In this document: positions 1 through 20,500 of the stretch, piece after piece
Layout of the letters: each line of letters opens with the position of its first letter
Position numbering within the stretch: the first letter of the stretch is position 1
Assembly: GCA_011763485.2 (NCBI GenBank)
Contig: JAANSK020244832.1
Coordinates: 1 to 23,874, forward strand
DNA length: 23,874 bases
From: Isoetes engelmannii
Lineage: Eukaryota > Streptophyta > Lycopodiopsida > Isoetales > Isoetaceae
Direction: 5' to 3'
Notes under the pieces: model-generated
What the model saw: only the letters and a program-made list of their open reading frames with translations
Database searches by the model: none
Told to the model about the DNA's origin: nothing
Made by a program: the position numbers and the translations under genes

Positions 1-244
1 GTCTATTTTTTCTTAGACTTTATTTTGCATGGTAAAAGGGGTCTTGCATGGCCTGCAGCCTTCAATTTCCAACCCTGGAACTTGGGTCGCAAAAGGAAGT
101 TTGCCACATGGGATGCACAAAGCCGATGGCCACCTACCATTTTTTATGAACTATTGTTTAACTTGCCTAGGTGGCATGCAACGTGGCATCCCACAATGCC
201 CTAGCAAAGCCCGATCTTATCATTCTTGCCGAAACTCCATCTCC

Positions 245-6507
<6,263 letters not shown>

Positions 6508-6597
6508 CCAATGCCTACTATTCTTGGGTGCCACAACGACCGTGTACAACAATTAAAGAAGATTTTTGGACCAACAATTTCTCATGAGAGAACGAAA

Positions 6598-7079
6598 CTT
6601 ATCGGGATCAAACTGGCTAGCAATCCTTTCAAGTAGGAAGTGCATTTTTTAAGGCAATAGGTTGTGCAATTACAAAGATGGCAGATTGTTATACGAGCTC
6701 ATCCATTTTGATGAGCCAAGGAAGTAAGTTGTGCGATGACGGAGATATTTTATTTGAAGATAACAAATGATTTCCTTGTTGGGGCAATAGTTTTGAGTCA
6801 ACCCAGTCTATTTACGTAATTTTTTGAGTTATATAGTCTCTAACCTAACCCCACACTATGGGTCAACCGGGTCTCTTGATGTTCCGAAATGAAGATGTTT
6901 CCTGCCAATATTTACTCTTTAAGTTTTTGCTTAAGTTTTTGCAGCAATACTGATGGTTATAAAGGCATCTTCTAGGGGATTCAAAAAGAGTCTTTTATTT
7001 TCAACCCATTCATTGCTCAAGATTGGCTTAGACAGATTTTGATATCAAGTCAAAATTGTCTATATAACCTATGGATTGG
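6598..7079. other. Convergent intergenic spacer
   Basis: This holds the old coding tail of the TTLL gene to 6636, then AT-rich sequence shared by the 3' ends of the TTLL gene (+) and the ADH gene (-). Apart from the possible poly(A) signal at 6994-6999 I see no feature. Confidence 0.6.
6994..6999 (-). terminator. Possible poly(A) signal of the ADH gene
   Basis: TTTATT on the plus strand reads AATAAA on the minus strand, about 80 nt past the ADH stop codon. The spacing and motif fit a polyadenylation signal. Plant signals are loose, so this is only a candidate. Confidence 0.4.
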
Positions 7080-9190
<2,111 letters not shown>

Positions 9191-9529
9191 TTCGCTTCAA
9201 ATACGTTTCCTGCTTCCATTGTATAGCATAGCTTTGTGTATTTATGCCCAAATGGGCGGACAACAGAGCGGCTTTCGGCTGCACTGACGGCTGCCGCCGC
9301 TGTTGTTTCTGCTTCCTACGTACTTGGGACCAGTCGACTTTTGATTGGGTGTCTGATTTAACAAATATCACAATTGGGTGGCTTATAATTTCTGGTGGCA
9401 TTTCAGACTCATGCACAGGTAAAGAATTGACCCTATTCTAGTTTCTAGTTCATTCTCCAATTATGATATTGTTAGAGTAAGGTTCTGATCTGCAATTCTC
9501 TGTCTTTTGCAGCATCCAAAAAGCTTACC
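9191..9529 (-). other. Probable 5' leader of the ADH gene
   Basis: Sequence between the ADH start codon and the TATA-like site at 9530-9541. Short open stretches on either strand have no family resemblance. If the TATA candidate is right, the leader is about 300 nt long, possibly with an intron. Confidence 0.35.
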
Positions 9530-9541
9530 CTTATATATACA
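9530..9541 (-). promoter_or_regulatory. TATA-like element upstream of ADH
   Basis: On the minus strand this reads GTATATATAAGG, a good TATA box, about 340 bp before the ADH start codon. The plus strand also reads TTATATATAC, so the direction is not certain. Confidence 0.35.
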
Positions 9542-9583
9542 CTGTGTTCCCTAGGAGTGAGTTGCCATAGGAGGAGTTCCACC

Positions 9584-9620
9584 AAGACCTATAGAATATG
9601 CAAAGACCTATAGAATATGC
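9584..9620. repeat. Short 19-bp tandem repeat
   Basis: AAGACCTATAGAATATGC occurs at 9584-9601 and 9603-9620 with one base between. This is a local duplication upstream of the TATA candidate (in ADH direction). Confidence 0.9.
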
Positions 9621-9950
9621 ATTGCACAATGTCTTTGTGTAGATTCGATCAGCAAGGGAACTGCAATTGTGATATGAATCTGTAATTTTATGTTCCTAAT
9701 GTGTTTCTGATATGCACTAGCATTTGTTGGTGATCTTGGCTAGTGTTGGACTGCGCTGGGCTGGGATGCTGCATTGGGAAGAAGAGTTCAGGCTTTTTCT
9801 CTGCCATTACTCGTACAATCTGGTTTATGTCTCTCGCCCTCGTTTCGTGTGCCCCCCTCTTTTCCCCCAAAACATTCCCTTTTCAAAAGACTACATCTGT
9901 CTCTCTCCGGGCTTCGTCCATTTCTGCATGCATAACTAACTATCGTGAAT

Positions 9951-10060
9951 CAATGGAGAAATATATCTCACCTTCTGGCTCTCGAACTTGGGACGAACCT
10001 CAACCGGCTGCTGAAGAACCTAACTCGAGGGGTTGCCCTCCGGTAGTCCTGAAAGTGTGT
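9951..10060 (+). other. Doubtful small exon or chance ORF
   Basis: From ATG 9951 the frame reads MEKYISPSGSRTWDEPQPAA and onward, which is hydrophilic and protein-like. Past about 10060 the sequence turns T-rich and unlike coding. The frame is part of a longer open stretch at 9743-10129. It could be the first exon of a gene cut off by the gypsy fragment beginning near 10140, sharing the promoter region with ADH. No family is recognised and chance is quite possible. Confidence 0.15.
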
Positions 10061-10139
10061 TTTCATGGTTTCTGTTTTGTCATTTCGTGCCGGGATTTTT
10101 TGTTTGAATACAGGGTGTTGTTTTCTTAGCCCAGGATGT

Positions 10140-11640
10140 TTACAAAGTTGTGCAGGTCGTCATAGAACTGAGGGAGGACAATCTTTGATCACTGCTTCGC
10201 TGTAGAAGGCGCTTTCAGAAACCGGCAACAAACTGCGACTGCTATCACTAACAATGGTATCTGCAAGCCATGGAGCCGAACAACCTCTCGAAGCAAAAGA
10301 TCGGTTGTGGCTTCGCTGGTGATGGAGGTGACGCATGGTATGAAATGCGCCATCTTGGAAAAGCGGTCAACGACAATAAAGATGGTGTCATGACCCCGGG
10401 AAAGTGGAAGCTCGACCATGAAATCCATTGAAATGCTCCTCCACAGACTATCTGGAATTGGCAAAGGCTGAAGCAAACCTTGTGGAAGATGCTTGGGAGC
10501 CTTTGCTCGGCAGCAAGTATCGCATGAGTGTACAAAGGCTTCGACCATGCAGCGGAGACCTGGCCACCAATAATCTCAAGCAATCAGTTCCAAAGTCGTG
10601 GCAATCCCAAAGTGGCCGGCGAGGGGAGCATGACAGGACTGCAGAACTTGCAAGCGAGGGGCACCATTAGGAACATACATGAGTCCACGCGAGCCCATCT
10701 CGAATTTCAAAAAGATCATAGTCTGACCGTGTTTGCTTGGGAAGATCGTCACTGCGATCCTGAGGAACATAAATAATCAAGATGTGAAAGTACATGTTGA
10801 GACACTGGATCGAAGGGAACAGCTGCCCGAACCGACTCCAACAAGGTTGCATCATGAAGCCTCTCGAATAAAGTGATGGTCATAAGCTGGAACCAATCAG
10901 GCCCTAGATCAACCTGTGACTGCTGATTAAACGCGGGATCATCTGGCTTGGATTCAATGCATGAACATCAAGACAAGGCATCCGGCTTCCCTTGGAGAGG
11001 TTCTGGACGGCACGTAATCACAAAATCAATGCGTGATAACACCTAAGTATGCCACCCTGCCTGGCGACGATTGAGCACTCGAGTAGACTGAAAATATTCC
11101 AGGTTTCGGTGATCTGTGTAGACTGTGATCTTGTGAGGAGATCCTTCCAAGAAACGTCTCCACTCCTCGAAAGAATCAACTATCACCATAACTCCTTGTC
11201 ATAAATCGGATAGTTGATTTCAGCCCCCTGGCACTTTCTCGACCGATAGGCAATCGAATGCAATTCGTGATCATCCCCCTCCTGTGACAGGATACCCCCA
11301 AGCGCAAAATCAAAGGCATCTGCTTCAACCACATACGGGCATAAAGGGTCTGCATGGGCAAGAACTGATGCCGATGTAAAAGCATGCTTGAGGGTCACAA
11401 AGGTAATTTATGCTTCCACACTCCACTCAAACGACACATCCTTGGATGTAAGGCGTGTCAAAGGAAGGACAATTTTCGAATAGTCCTTGATGAACTGGTG
11501 ATAGAAGTTGGCAAACCCAAAGAAGCATTGCACATCCTTAACTGAGGAGGGTGTTTCCCAATCTAGAACTATGTTGACCTTCGCTGCATCCATGGAGACA
11601 CCCCGAGGTGTGATAGAGACTCACTGAACATTGCCATGGT
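10140..11640 (-). mobile_element. Ty3/gypsy pol fossil I (RT end, RNase H, integrase start)
   Basis: In element order (right to left), it holds the end of reverse transcriptase with the typical FFGFANFYHQFIKDYSKI (about 11408-11593). RNase H follows, with VEADAFDFALGGILSQEG and [13 protein letters not shown] (about 11060-11400). Next is the H2C2 integrase zinc finger region with HAPLAGHFGIATTLELI (10576-10770), then the integrase core start with MDFMVELPLSRGHDTIFIVV (10189-10548). LTRs, gag, protease, most of RT and the rest of integrase are absent. It is heavily broken and clearly old. Confidence 0.9.
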
Positions 11641-11989
11641 GATGAATAACACAATGTTGTCTTAGTGTTTGGAGTGGCTTACCTGCCAGATGAACCACAT
11701 GGGCATATGGAAACTTAAGAATCATAGGATCCCTATGGATAGCTGAATGGAAGTGGGCGCTAATGATCCTAATCCAGATGAATCTGGAATAAGGACAATC
11801 AGATTAGATTCAAAATCGTGGTTGTATAAAGGCAGCGTTTATTGTTCTTGTAAAAAGTCTTATTTTGATAAATATAACAAGTTTTCGATGTTCTTATCCT
11901 TTTTACACTTCTGTTGTATCATGATTTATTTTGTATGAAAGGGTTTGAGTCTACAAACATTAACCAAAGATGGTAATGGTGTGGCATCC
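11641..11989. other. Spacer between two gypsy fossils
   Basis: AT-rich, with a short open stretch at 11747-11938 that looks like chance. I see no LTR ends or recognisable motif. Confidence 0.5.
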
Positions 11990-13240
11990 AATTCTGCGAG
12001 TTGAAAAACATTGGGCTGCACCACTGTGACAATCTCATAAGGCCCTAGCTGTTGAAACTTTAATTTTCTTGGATGATTCTTGTATCTGGAGTCATAAAGC
12101 AGAACTAAATCATCTTGTTTTTAAAGTTTTTGTTTTTTATCTTGTCATCATACCATGATTTTTGCAACTTGTTACTGGTTAGAACTCGGAGATATGCATC
12201 TCTGCAAATTTCATTCAATTGCTGAAGTTGATACACCCATTCTTGCAAAGCAGCAGGTGGATGATGGGTAGTAGCAAGCTGGAAATGAAGAGTGGGTAGA
12301 GCATATTCAAAAGGCATTAAGACCTCTTGACCTTGAACCAGCTTGAAGGGTGTTTGCCATGTAGCAATTTTATATATGGTGTTATAAGCCCATAAAACTG
12401 TATGCAATTTTTCATGCCAATCCTTTTGAGAAGCATCACAAATCTTCTTCAGGATGTTGATCAATGTCTTAATGGTGCTTTCCGAAAGACCATTTCCTTG
12501 AGGATAATAGGGCATGCTTTTTCGATGATGAATATGTAGATAATCCGTGAGTTCTTTGATGGTGTGATTCACAAAATGAACATCACGGTCACTGACGAAT
12601 TTTGTGGGCAGCCAAAACACGCGAATGTGTGAAGAGCACACGATCGTGCTGTTGTCAAGCAGAGCACAGGCTTAAACCCACTTGCTGGCATAATTCGTGA
12701 GAACCAGAATATATCGAGTATGTGAATGCCAACGGGAGGAAAATAGGGCCAACAAAGTCCATACCCCATTTATTGAATGGGAAGGGCATAACGATTGGAT
12801 TAATAGAAGAGCGTCACGAGCCGTGGATTTGTATTAATGGAAGAGCCTCATGAGCCGTGGTTCGGCCTACCCATTGATAAACATCACAAGTGGGGGCATG
12901 AACATGAGCATCTTTGAATAGCATGGGCTAAAAGTATCCTGCCAAGAGGATCTTACGCGTCGTGTTATCACCACTAAAATGACCACCTTTAAACCTTCAT
13001 GGGCTTGATGAACAATGTTCGAAATTTTATGAGGAAGAACACATATGCGTAAGATTATATCCTTACCTCGTTTATAAAGATGTCCGGCAACCATGGTATA
13101 GTCATGGACTTCTCGAAAAAATTGATGACGACACGCTCAAGTTGTATCAAGAGAGAGTGTGGTATCTGCCTGAGGAAAAGTATCAGAACCTAAATATTGT
13201 TGATAGTCATGGAACCAATGAGGCATGGCCGTGACTAAAA
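11990..13240 (-). mobile_element. Ty3/gypsy pol fossil II (integrase)
   Basis: In element order: a zinc finger region with GHLYKRGKDIILRICVLPHK and IVHQAHEG (12867-13094), then a core region with traces of the motif GMDFVGPI (near 12760). The best-kept part is at 12105-12641, with RKSMPYYPQGNGLSESTIKT, WHEKLHTVLWAYNT and TPFKLVQGQEVLMPFEYALP. It also carries an integrase zinc finger and is distinct in sequence from fossil I, so it is a different element or lineage. No LTR is seen. It is broken in several places and old. Confidence 0.88.
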
Positions 13241-13259
13241 AGAGTTGAACATCAGGAAT

Positions 13260-13510
13260 ATGGTGTCGGAGATGATTGGGTCATGCTGCTCCAACCTGAT
13301 ATGCTGAAATGATGACATCCGCATGTATATGTGCATCATCTCAGTAAAAAAATGTGGTGCCTCGGCTGTTAAAGGATAATCACCCGTCTCTGCAATATCA
13401 GAGTGAGAACTTGTTTCCGGCATCCCCACAATCCGTAAATTTAGAGCCCTGTCTTGCTCAACCTGAACCATATCTTGCTCAATCTGATGCAGTTATGGCC
13501 CTTATATGCT
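13260..13510 (-). mobile_element. LINE ORF1-like fragment (RRM part)
   Basis: On the minus strand QIEQDMVQVEQDRALNLRIV is followed by GMPETSSHSD. This has the pattern of L1-type ORF1 proteins, in which a coiled coil leads into an RRM beginning with NLRI-G-PE. A little further on, in a second frame, HADVIISAYQVGA resembles the conserved I--A-RVG motif of the same family. One frame change separates the two parts, and stops lie on both sides. Only about 80 codons remain. Confidence 0.5.
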
Positions 13511-14012
13511 ATGGCCAACATCCCCTTGTGTTTGGGAACTTGAATGCAATGGTCGTGGCAACAATTCTCCAGTCTGAGCCATAGTTCAATGCATGGGGCA
13601 AGGGTCTGAAAGATTGCATCAGTGCACCACATCTCCCTTGATATCAAGAGCGGCCATGTGCTACAATTCTCTGAAACGATGGAAAAAAGGAGAACCATCG
13701 CCTGGCCCATTAGTGTACATTATAGTAATATAGTTGGACCTACTAGAGATGCTTGCTACCACACCCTGGAGATGATGTTTTTCTCTAACAAGGATAACCG
13801 TGTTAGTACGTGTTGCTGTAAGCTAAAGAACTGGTCCAAAAGGTTCAGCATGTTGGACATAATACTGAAGTTCTCTTATGATAGACATGGGTTTGTGTGT
13901 ATAATCATGCCTTCCAATCTGTGGGTGTTGGGGCAATGCCAGTTCTGAGTTTTTTTTGCCATAGGGACACGACGCAAGAAAAGAAAATAATAGGGGTAAG
14001 ATAAGAATGATA
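13511..14012. other. Unassigned coding-like stretch
   Basis: Moderately long open frames exist on both strands. On the minus strand a run including NYITIMYTNGPGDGSPFFHR is protein-like and vaguely recalls part of a LINE endonuclease, but it lies on the wrong side of the ORF1-like fragment for one element. I cannot assign it. Confidence 0.25.
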
Positions 14013-14335
14013 GTGCAATAGTTGATACAATGATCTTTAGATTTCTTGTGGAGTGGATAGGAGTATCTATGTACCACTATACATTTTTGCAAGTGTTTTT
14101 TATTATAAGTCCTTATATTGATGGAATCCCATAGATCTTTATGTCCCTATGTTGACAGGATCCCATGAATTCTGTGCAATAGTTGATATGATGATCATTC
14201 GGCTTCTTGTGGACTGGATAGGAGTGTCTATGTACCACTATAGGTTTTTGCAGTAAGCTCATCAATTGTGGTTTTTATCACAAGTTCCTATGCTGATGGG
14301 ATCCCGTGGATCTTTATGAGCTCTTGTCACGATAG
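14013..14335. repeat. Diverged 161-bp tandem duplication
   Basis: The unit starting GTGCAATAGTTGAT at 14013 recurs at 14174. Shared blocks include TTCTTGTGGA, TGGATAGGAGT, TCTATGTACCACTATA and, further on, GATCTTTATG. The copies have many differences and small gaps, so this is an old duplication. Confidence 0.8.
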
Positions 14336-16169
14336 ACTACTGCAACTGAATTTCAGCACATATAAGGAGTTGATTAACTAAACCAAGTGCTCGCATACTC
14401 CTCTCTATGTGGTTTTTCCACACGATAATTCAATAACAAATGAAAATTCTTCATCACATCCATAAGCTATCATGACTCCACAAACTATATTTGCAGCTAT
14501 ATAAGATAATAAATAGCACCTTGTTATATGCAGCGTGTTTGTGAGTAGCACCTATCCATTTCAGATGGAGGACTATGTTGAAAATTGTAGGTGTTCCAGT
14601 ACTATTTATGTTGTACCATTTGTTTATATTGACGGATCTTTGAAACTTATACCCTTGAGGCTAGCAATTGCAGTGCAATATACTCGACACGAGTATGATA
14701 ACCACTGTGGTTGAGCTTGAGTTAAAAGATACGATTAAACCAGATTAAAGAAAGTGGACCATCATTTTTGTTACAAGTCCACAACATGTTGAAAGAGATC
14801 CAAGGCCAATAAAAGTCCATAGCATGTTAAATATTGCAAGGCTCAGACACGCTCCCTGCTTGGATGTGTTTCACTATCACTCCCTCCATTTTAGGACTGC
14901 TCATTAGCTTTTGCAAATATTGACAACAACGTAATGTGCCCTTTCTATTGCTCAAGAAGCCTTTGCTAGCTAGGATTCAATTTCTTGTGTAACTTACAAT
15001 CTATCTTTCATCAAGAAGGTGGTTGAGGTTATTGGTCCGATAGAAAACTTTCATCGAGACAATAACTTTGAACTGGATAGATGTATTCTTGGACGTTGTG
15101 GAACTACTAACCAAGGCATATACTAAATGTAGAAGTTTAGATCATCATTTATTAGCAAGATAAGATTTGTTGTCTTCACCCAATGCTAAAGATGAGAGAT
15201 ACAACACAAACTAAATAAAATTAAATGAAGTCTCTTTCGTCTCGTTCCTACACAATAAAAATAATAAGTATAGAATGATACACCCATCAAGCAAATATTA
15301 TATGTCATGGGATAACAATTATTTATTCGTGCCCTCGTGCAATATCCTTTATCTGACAATAAAAATGATATTAAAAGAAAATGATGCAAAGGCCACATGG
15401 TTTTTTATTGATAATATGATTGCTTCACACTATAACCCATGTAATGTTCTTTGTCAACTCATTAAGAACTACGAATGTCACATTATTATTTATCTTTTAG
15501 AATGGGTAGCCACTTAACTAGAAGTCAACAAAATGCTATCAATTAGCTTTGATAGTGTAAAGTAATAAAAGAAACATAAACCCTAGCCTATTACCCATTT
15601 GGATCATATAAACTTGATGGAACTTTGTTTTAGCTACTTAAATATGGTTGCAAGCAATTATAAGTACTACTATAACAGTCAATAACCAGAGTGCACAATG
15701 TTTATTTTAATCCATTTTAATCTAAGTTAACATTATAATCTTCCCAAGAATCTTATTTATTCTATGTTCGTTTTAATCCAAGTTAAGATTATTAGCTTCC
15801 CAAGAATCTTACTTATTCGCACTAGTTTGAAAATCTCAACAAGAGAGATTAAATATTTTTGGTATAGATTAGATCGTCATTATGATAAGATTAGATGCCA
15901 AAGTCGTCATGGCAAGTCACAACACTTGTACAAGCATTTGAGATGAAGTCAAAGGCATTGAAATGCTCTTTATTATGAACATTTGTTTGCTCTTTTTGCA
16001 ACTATGTGGATTAGCACTAACTTTACCTATCATTTCTAACATATTGGTAAGTTTTAGTAAGCTTGTGTATTGGGTCATAGTCCACTTAACCTAGCATGGG
16101 CTTGCAAAAGCTTGTGTTAATAATAATTGAATGCTTTGCTAGTCTGTTTGAATGTGAAAATCACTACCC
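14336..16169. other. AT-rich spacer without recognisable genes
   Basis: 1.8 kb of AT-rich sequence with only short chance frames on both strands. The one structure seen is the 56-bp duplication at 15715. Some of it may be the decayed continuation of the flanking gypsy fossils, but I see no motif to support that. Confidence 0.6.
15715..15822. repeat. 56-bp tandem duplication
   Basis: TTTTAATCTAAGTTAA at 15715 recurs as TTTTAATCCAAGTTAA at 15771. Both copies contain TTCCCAAGAATCTTA and TTATTC. Moderately diverged. Confidence 0.85.
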
Positions 16170-17000
16170 ATAATTTGATGTTTCTAAATTTTTAGAGCAT
16201 GCATGATAGCCAAAAGTTCTTTTTTCATAAACAAATACACTTCAATTCAACGAAAGTAAGCTTTTTGCTCTCAAAAGCAATATGATGTCCATTTTGCTCT
16301 AACACTACCCCTATAGAAGAACCACCTACATCAATACAGCAGATGAAATATTGCTTAGTAACATCCGGCAATTGCAAAACAAGTGTTGTAATAAGGTTGC
16401 GCGTCAAAGCTTGAAAAGTCTATACTCTTAGAGAGCACACCTTCAAAAAATATTTCTCTCTCTATAATGGGCTGATTTTTTTTTTTTTTTGTCCCTTCCA
16501 TGCTTGATGTCAAAATCAATATCTCTACTTGATCATGATCTAAAATTTGATGAAATAAAATCTCATCAATGGGTCTTTGTATGGGCTCCTCCTTCATGTT
16601 TACAAGAGTCTCTTGTAACTCACCTTCACCAATGCTTTCAAGTCTTCGGAGATACTTGTTTGTAACTCCCTATTGCAGATGACATATTTATGAAATTTGG
16701 GTACCTTTTAACCATTTGTACAAAGTCTTATCCTCCTTTTCACCCACTTCCAAGACATGAAAACCACTAAGACCTTGCTCTCTGACACCATAGCATCCTC
16801 TTTGCTGATTTTTAATTGTGAACTGCCCTAAGAAGGATTGCAAAGAAAGGTATCATTTGCTGATTTCAGACCATGATCTATAGTAACCTTATGTTCTCTT
16901 GAAAGATATTCGTTTCACGCTTCCTCCATGAAGTCTCAGCTTGCTCAGCATCTAAATATGTACGACTCCCCAACAAAGTATAAGTTTTAGCATACACGCT
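16170..17000 (-). mobile_element. Ty3/gypsy fossil III, RNase H side
   Basis: RNase H of the Ty3/gypsy type is recognisable at about 16170-16407, with LPDVTKQYFICCIDVGG, GVVLEQNGHHIAFESKKL and KELLAIMHALK. Upstream in element direction (16408-17000) lies coding-like sequence, including LDAEQAETSWRKRE, from a less conserved part. It is broken in several places. The copia element at 17001 interrupts it, and its probable other half lies at 22459-23011. Confidence 0.75.
16996..17000. repeat. Target site duplication of the copia element, left
   Basis: ACGCT directly before the left LTR. It is identical to the five bases after the right LTR (22459-22463). Confidence 0.9.
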
Positions 17001-17537
17001 TGTTAGGATTTTGATCTAAGAATAAGACACTTTGCCAATGTATCAAATTGTATAGCAAGAAAAAGAACAACAATGTCAATGGTCGAAATGATTGAAATAT
17101 TATGCGATTAAAAACTGGACCATATTCAGGAATCAGCCAGTATCGGATTCAACTTCAAACCTCCGAGAGCCCAAGCATTACTGTTCCGAAATCTTCTGCA
17201 ATCTCAATCCTAGCCTCTGCACAGATCCGTCTACTTATTCTGGGTGTTCTTCATCTGTCTTTTTTTTTAAACGATTCATGCCATAACTGACTTGCCAAGC
17301 TAGCAGATTTCCAACTTTAGACTATCTTGCTTGTGACAATATTATATTGCCACATTCACTCCTTACTATAGAATATTTTATTTCAATGCCCCATTCATTA
17401 GGAGCAAGCCATGCCCATTCTCCAACATTTCCATTCACACGTTTACCCTTGGTTTACAAGGGCAATCTTCATCATGATAGTCACTGAGCATAATCACTGA
17501 GCATTCTGAGTGAATATTCAACATGATAATTCCATCA
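17001..17537 (-). repeat. Copia 3' LTR (left copy)
   Basis: Plus-strand ends are TGTTAGG...CCATCA, so in element direction it runs TGATGG...CCTAACA. It matches 21916-22458 along its length. The open frames inside are chance. Confidence 0.97.
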
Positions 17538-17546
17538 CTCCTCCTT
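17538..17546 (-). promoter_or_regulatory. Copia polypurine tract
   Basis: Reads AAGGAGGAG in element direction, directly before the 3' LTR. This is the expected site and composition for the plus-strand primer. Confidence 0.8.
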
Positions 17547-20500
17547 CATGTTGTAATATTTACAATTCAACAGGCTTCTCAAATAGCTGAACCTATTGTC
17601 TGCCAGTGATTTAGTAAAAATATCGGCTAGTTGCTCTTCTGTGCCAATATATTCAAGCCGAATCAGATTTCTTTTCACCACATCTCTTATAAAATGCATT
17701 TCCAATTCAACATGTTTTGTTCTTTCATGCAAGATAGGATTTCTGGTCATAGCTATGCAGCTCATACTATCACACTTCAGCTTAATTGGATCTACCTGCT
17801 TTATGCCTAATTCATCAAGAAATCTTCTGCTCCAAATTATCTCCTTTGCAACAAGGGTGGTGGCTGCATACTCAGCTTCGGCTGAGGACATAGCAATGGA
17901 TTGCTGTTTTTTACATTTCCAGGATACTGGACCTCCTCCAAGCAATAATTTGTAGACTTTCTGTCATCTAAATCGCCTCCCCAATCAGCGTCACAGAATG
18001 CATCTAAATTCAAATTCTCTGAGTCAAATACTATCCCATAATCCCTTGTACCTTTTAGATATCTTAAGATTCGTTTTGCAGCAAGCCAATGTCCCCTTCC
18101 TGGATTTGTATTATATCTGCTCAGTACATTTACTGAAAAGACTATATCCGGCCTAGTGCTATTTGCAAGATACAAGAGGCATCCAATAAGTTCTCTGTAC
18201 AGAACCTCAGCCATTTCTTGTTGTTCTTCAACTGTTTTTGGACTCAACAATCCTGATATTTTACTGCCAGCTACCATTGGTGTTTTGACAGGTTTACAGT
18301 CAGCCATGTTAAATCGCCTCAGAATTCCATCAATGTTTTGTCCTTGCGTGAGTGATAATATCTTATTCTCTCTGTCTCTTGTCACTTCAATACCTAAGAA
18401 CTTCTTTAAGGGCCCTAAATCTGTCATTCTGAACCTCCTTTTGAGTATGGACTTGCATTTGTTTAAGACAATATCATCACTAGCCACCATGATGTTATCA
18501 TCAACATATAACGCTATAAAGCAATATCCTCCTTCTTGTTTAAACAGATAGATATTTCCATCATCCTTTAGTTTTATGAAGGCTTGCTCACGGAGATACG
18601 TATCCATACACTGATACCACAGTCGAGGTGACTGCCTCAGGCCATATACTGCTCGTTTCAATTTCCATACCTTGTCATCTCCTTGTTCATAACCTGGAGC
18701 CTGCTGCATGTATATCTCAATTTCCATACCTTGTCATCTCCTTGTTCATAACCTGGAGCCTGCTGCATGTATATCTCCTCCTCTAACTTTGCATTTAAGA
18801 AAGCGGTACTTACGTCCAATCTCCAAGTTTCGTGCATTTGCCATGGCTAACAGCATTCTAATGCTTGTTAACTTTACCAGAGGAGAAAAGGTATCCTCAT
18901 AATCTACGCCATACTTTTGAGAGAATCCTTGTGCCACTAGCCTGACCTTGTATTTGGGTATATCTCATGCAGCTCCTTGCTTGATCCTAAAATCCATTTG
19001 CAGCCAACTACGTTTTTGTCCTTAGGTCTTTCCATTAACTCATAAGTTTCCATTTTATCAAAGGATTCCATCTCCTCATTCATGGCATGCTTCCAGGCAT
19101 TTGATTCTGGGCTGTTTAATGCTTCATCAACACTTTTAGGTGCATTAGAATCCATCGTTGCCAATATTTCCACAATATCTACTTCATGAGAGCTAGCGGT
19201 CTCATGTTGTTGCAGTCTTCTACTTTTTTCATGCATGTTTCGACCATACAAATCAGCATTTACCTGCGCCTCATCCCGAAGAATTTGTGCTTGTGACCTT
19301 CTTGACTTAGCTGGCTTGTTCATGTCAGCTTCATTTATTGCTTGTGCAGGTAAAGCTTCCATGTTATCCTCCTCAGATGTGTCAATCGAGTCATGTTTCA
19401 GACCTGCAGCAGTGCAATCAGTTAGTGCATCATTATCATCATCGTCCATAATTTGATCTTGTGTCACTATAGGTTCCTTTGCACTTTTGCCTTCAGATTT
19501 GCTGCAGATTTTTGGCTGTAAACTGCCTTCTTTCTTGTGTAATTGAGTCTCATCGAACACGGTGTCCCTACTGATCACGATCTTCCTTTTAGCAGGGTCA
19601 TATAGTCTATAGGCTTTGGAACTTTCATCGTAGCCTACCAAGTAAGTGATGAGAGACCTATCATCTAGTTTCAGTCTCTTATCATCTGGAACATGGGTGA
19701 ATGTGGGACAGCCGTAAGCTTTAAGTTCTTCATAGTTAGGCTTAGTACCAGACCACAACATTTCTGGGATTGCACCATTTATACTAGCTGATGCTAGACC
19801 ATTTTGAATGTGAACCACAGTTTTAACTGCTTCGTCCCACAAAAAATTTGGCAAACCTGAGTGCTTCAACATTGCTCTTATAGCGTTCAATATGGTTTTG
19901 TTCTTCCTTTCAGCAACTCCGTTTTGTTGCGGCATACCACTACATGTAAGCTGCCTTCTAATTCCGTGATCTAGACAATATTGCTTAAATTCCTTTGATA
20001 AATATTCACCACCTCTGTCGGACCGAATACATTTGATCTTTCTACCAGTTTCCAGCTCAACTTCATTTGCAAAATACTTAAAAGCCTCAAAGGCTTGATT
20101 TTTAGTTCTCAAACAAAACACTTTGCTTCTCCTACTAAAATCATCAATAAACGTAATAAAATACCTCTTTCCCGAGATACTCCTTACATTCAATGGACCG
20201 CAAAGGTCTGCGTGAATTAAGTCCAAAATTCCTTTGGCCCTCCTATGAGACCTTTTGAATGGAAGCCGAGCATGTTTTCCTAACATGCATCCGACACATA
20301 TGAAATTTTCTGCTTTTTCTTGAGATGAATTTATTAATCCCTGTTTAATCAGTGATTCCACATTTTTAAAGTTTGTATGACACAATCTTTCATGCCAAAC
20401 ACTTATATCAGCCATCTCTACTGCATTTACAAGAGGCAAACAGTCTTTACTTAAGCCAATAAATTTGACTTCATTATTCAAAAACATAGTACACTGAAGG

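Noticed and set aside
12105-12641. Host gene for a 178-residue protein
   Set aside because: The PYYPQGNGLSEST and LWAYNT motifs are diagnostic of gypsy integrase.
10140-13240. One continuous gypsy element covering fossils I and II
   Set aside because: Both pieces carry their own integrase zinc finger and core start with different sequences, so they come from two elements.
14336-16169. tRNA or other RNA gene in the AT-rich spacer
   Set aside because: No A-box and B-box pair, cloverleaf or snoRNA-type boxes could be made out by eye.
17092-17286. Small open frames repeated at 22007-22195
   Set aside because: They lie in the paired LTRs, so they are repeated because the LTR is repeated. They are not conserved genes.
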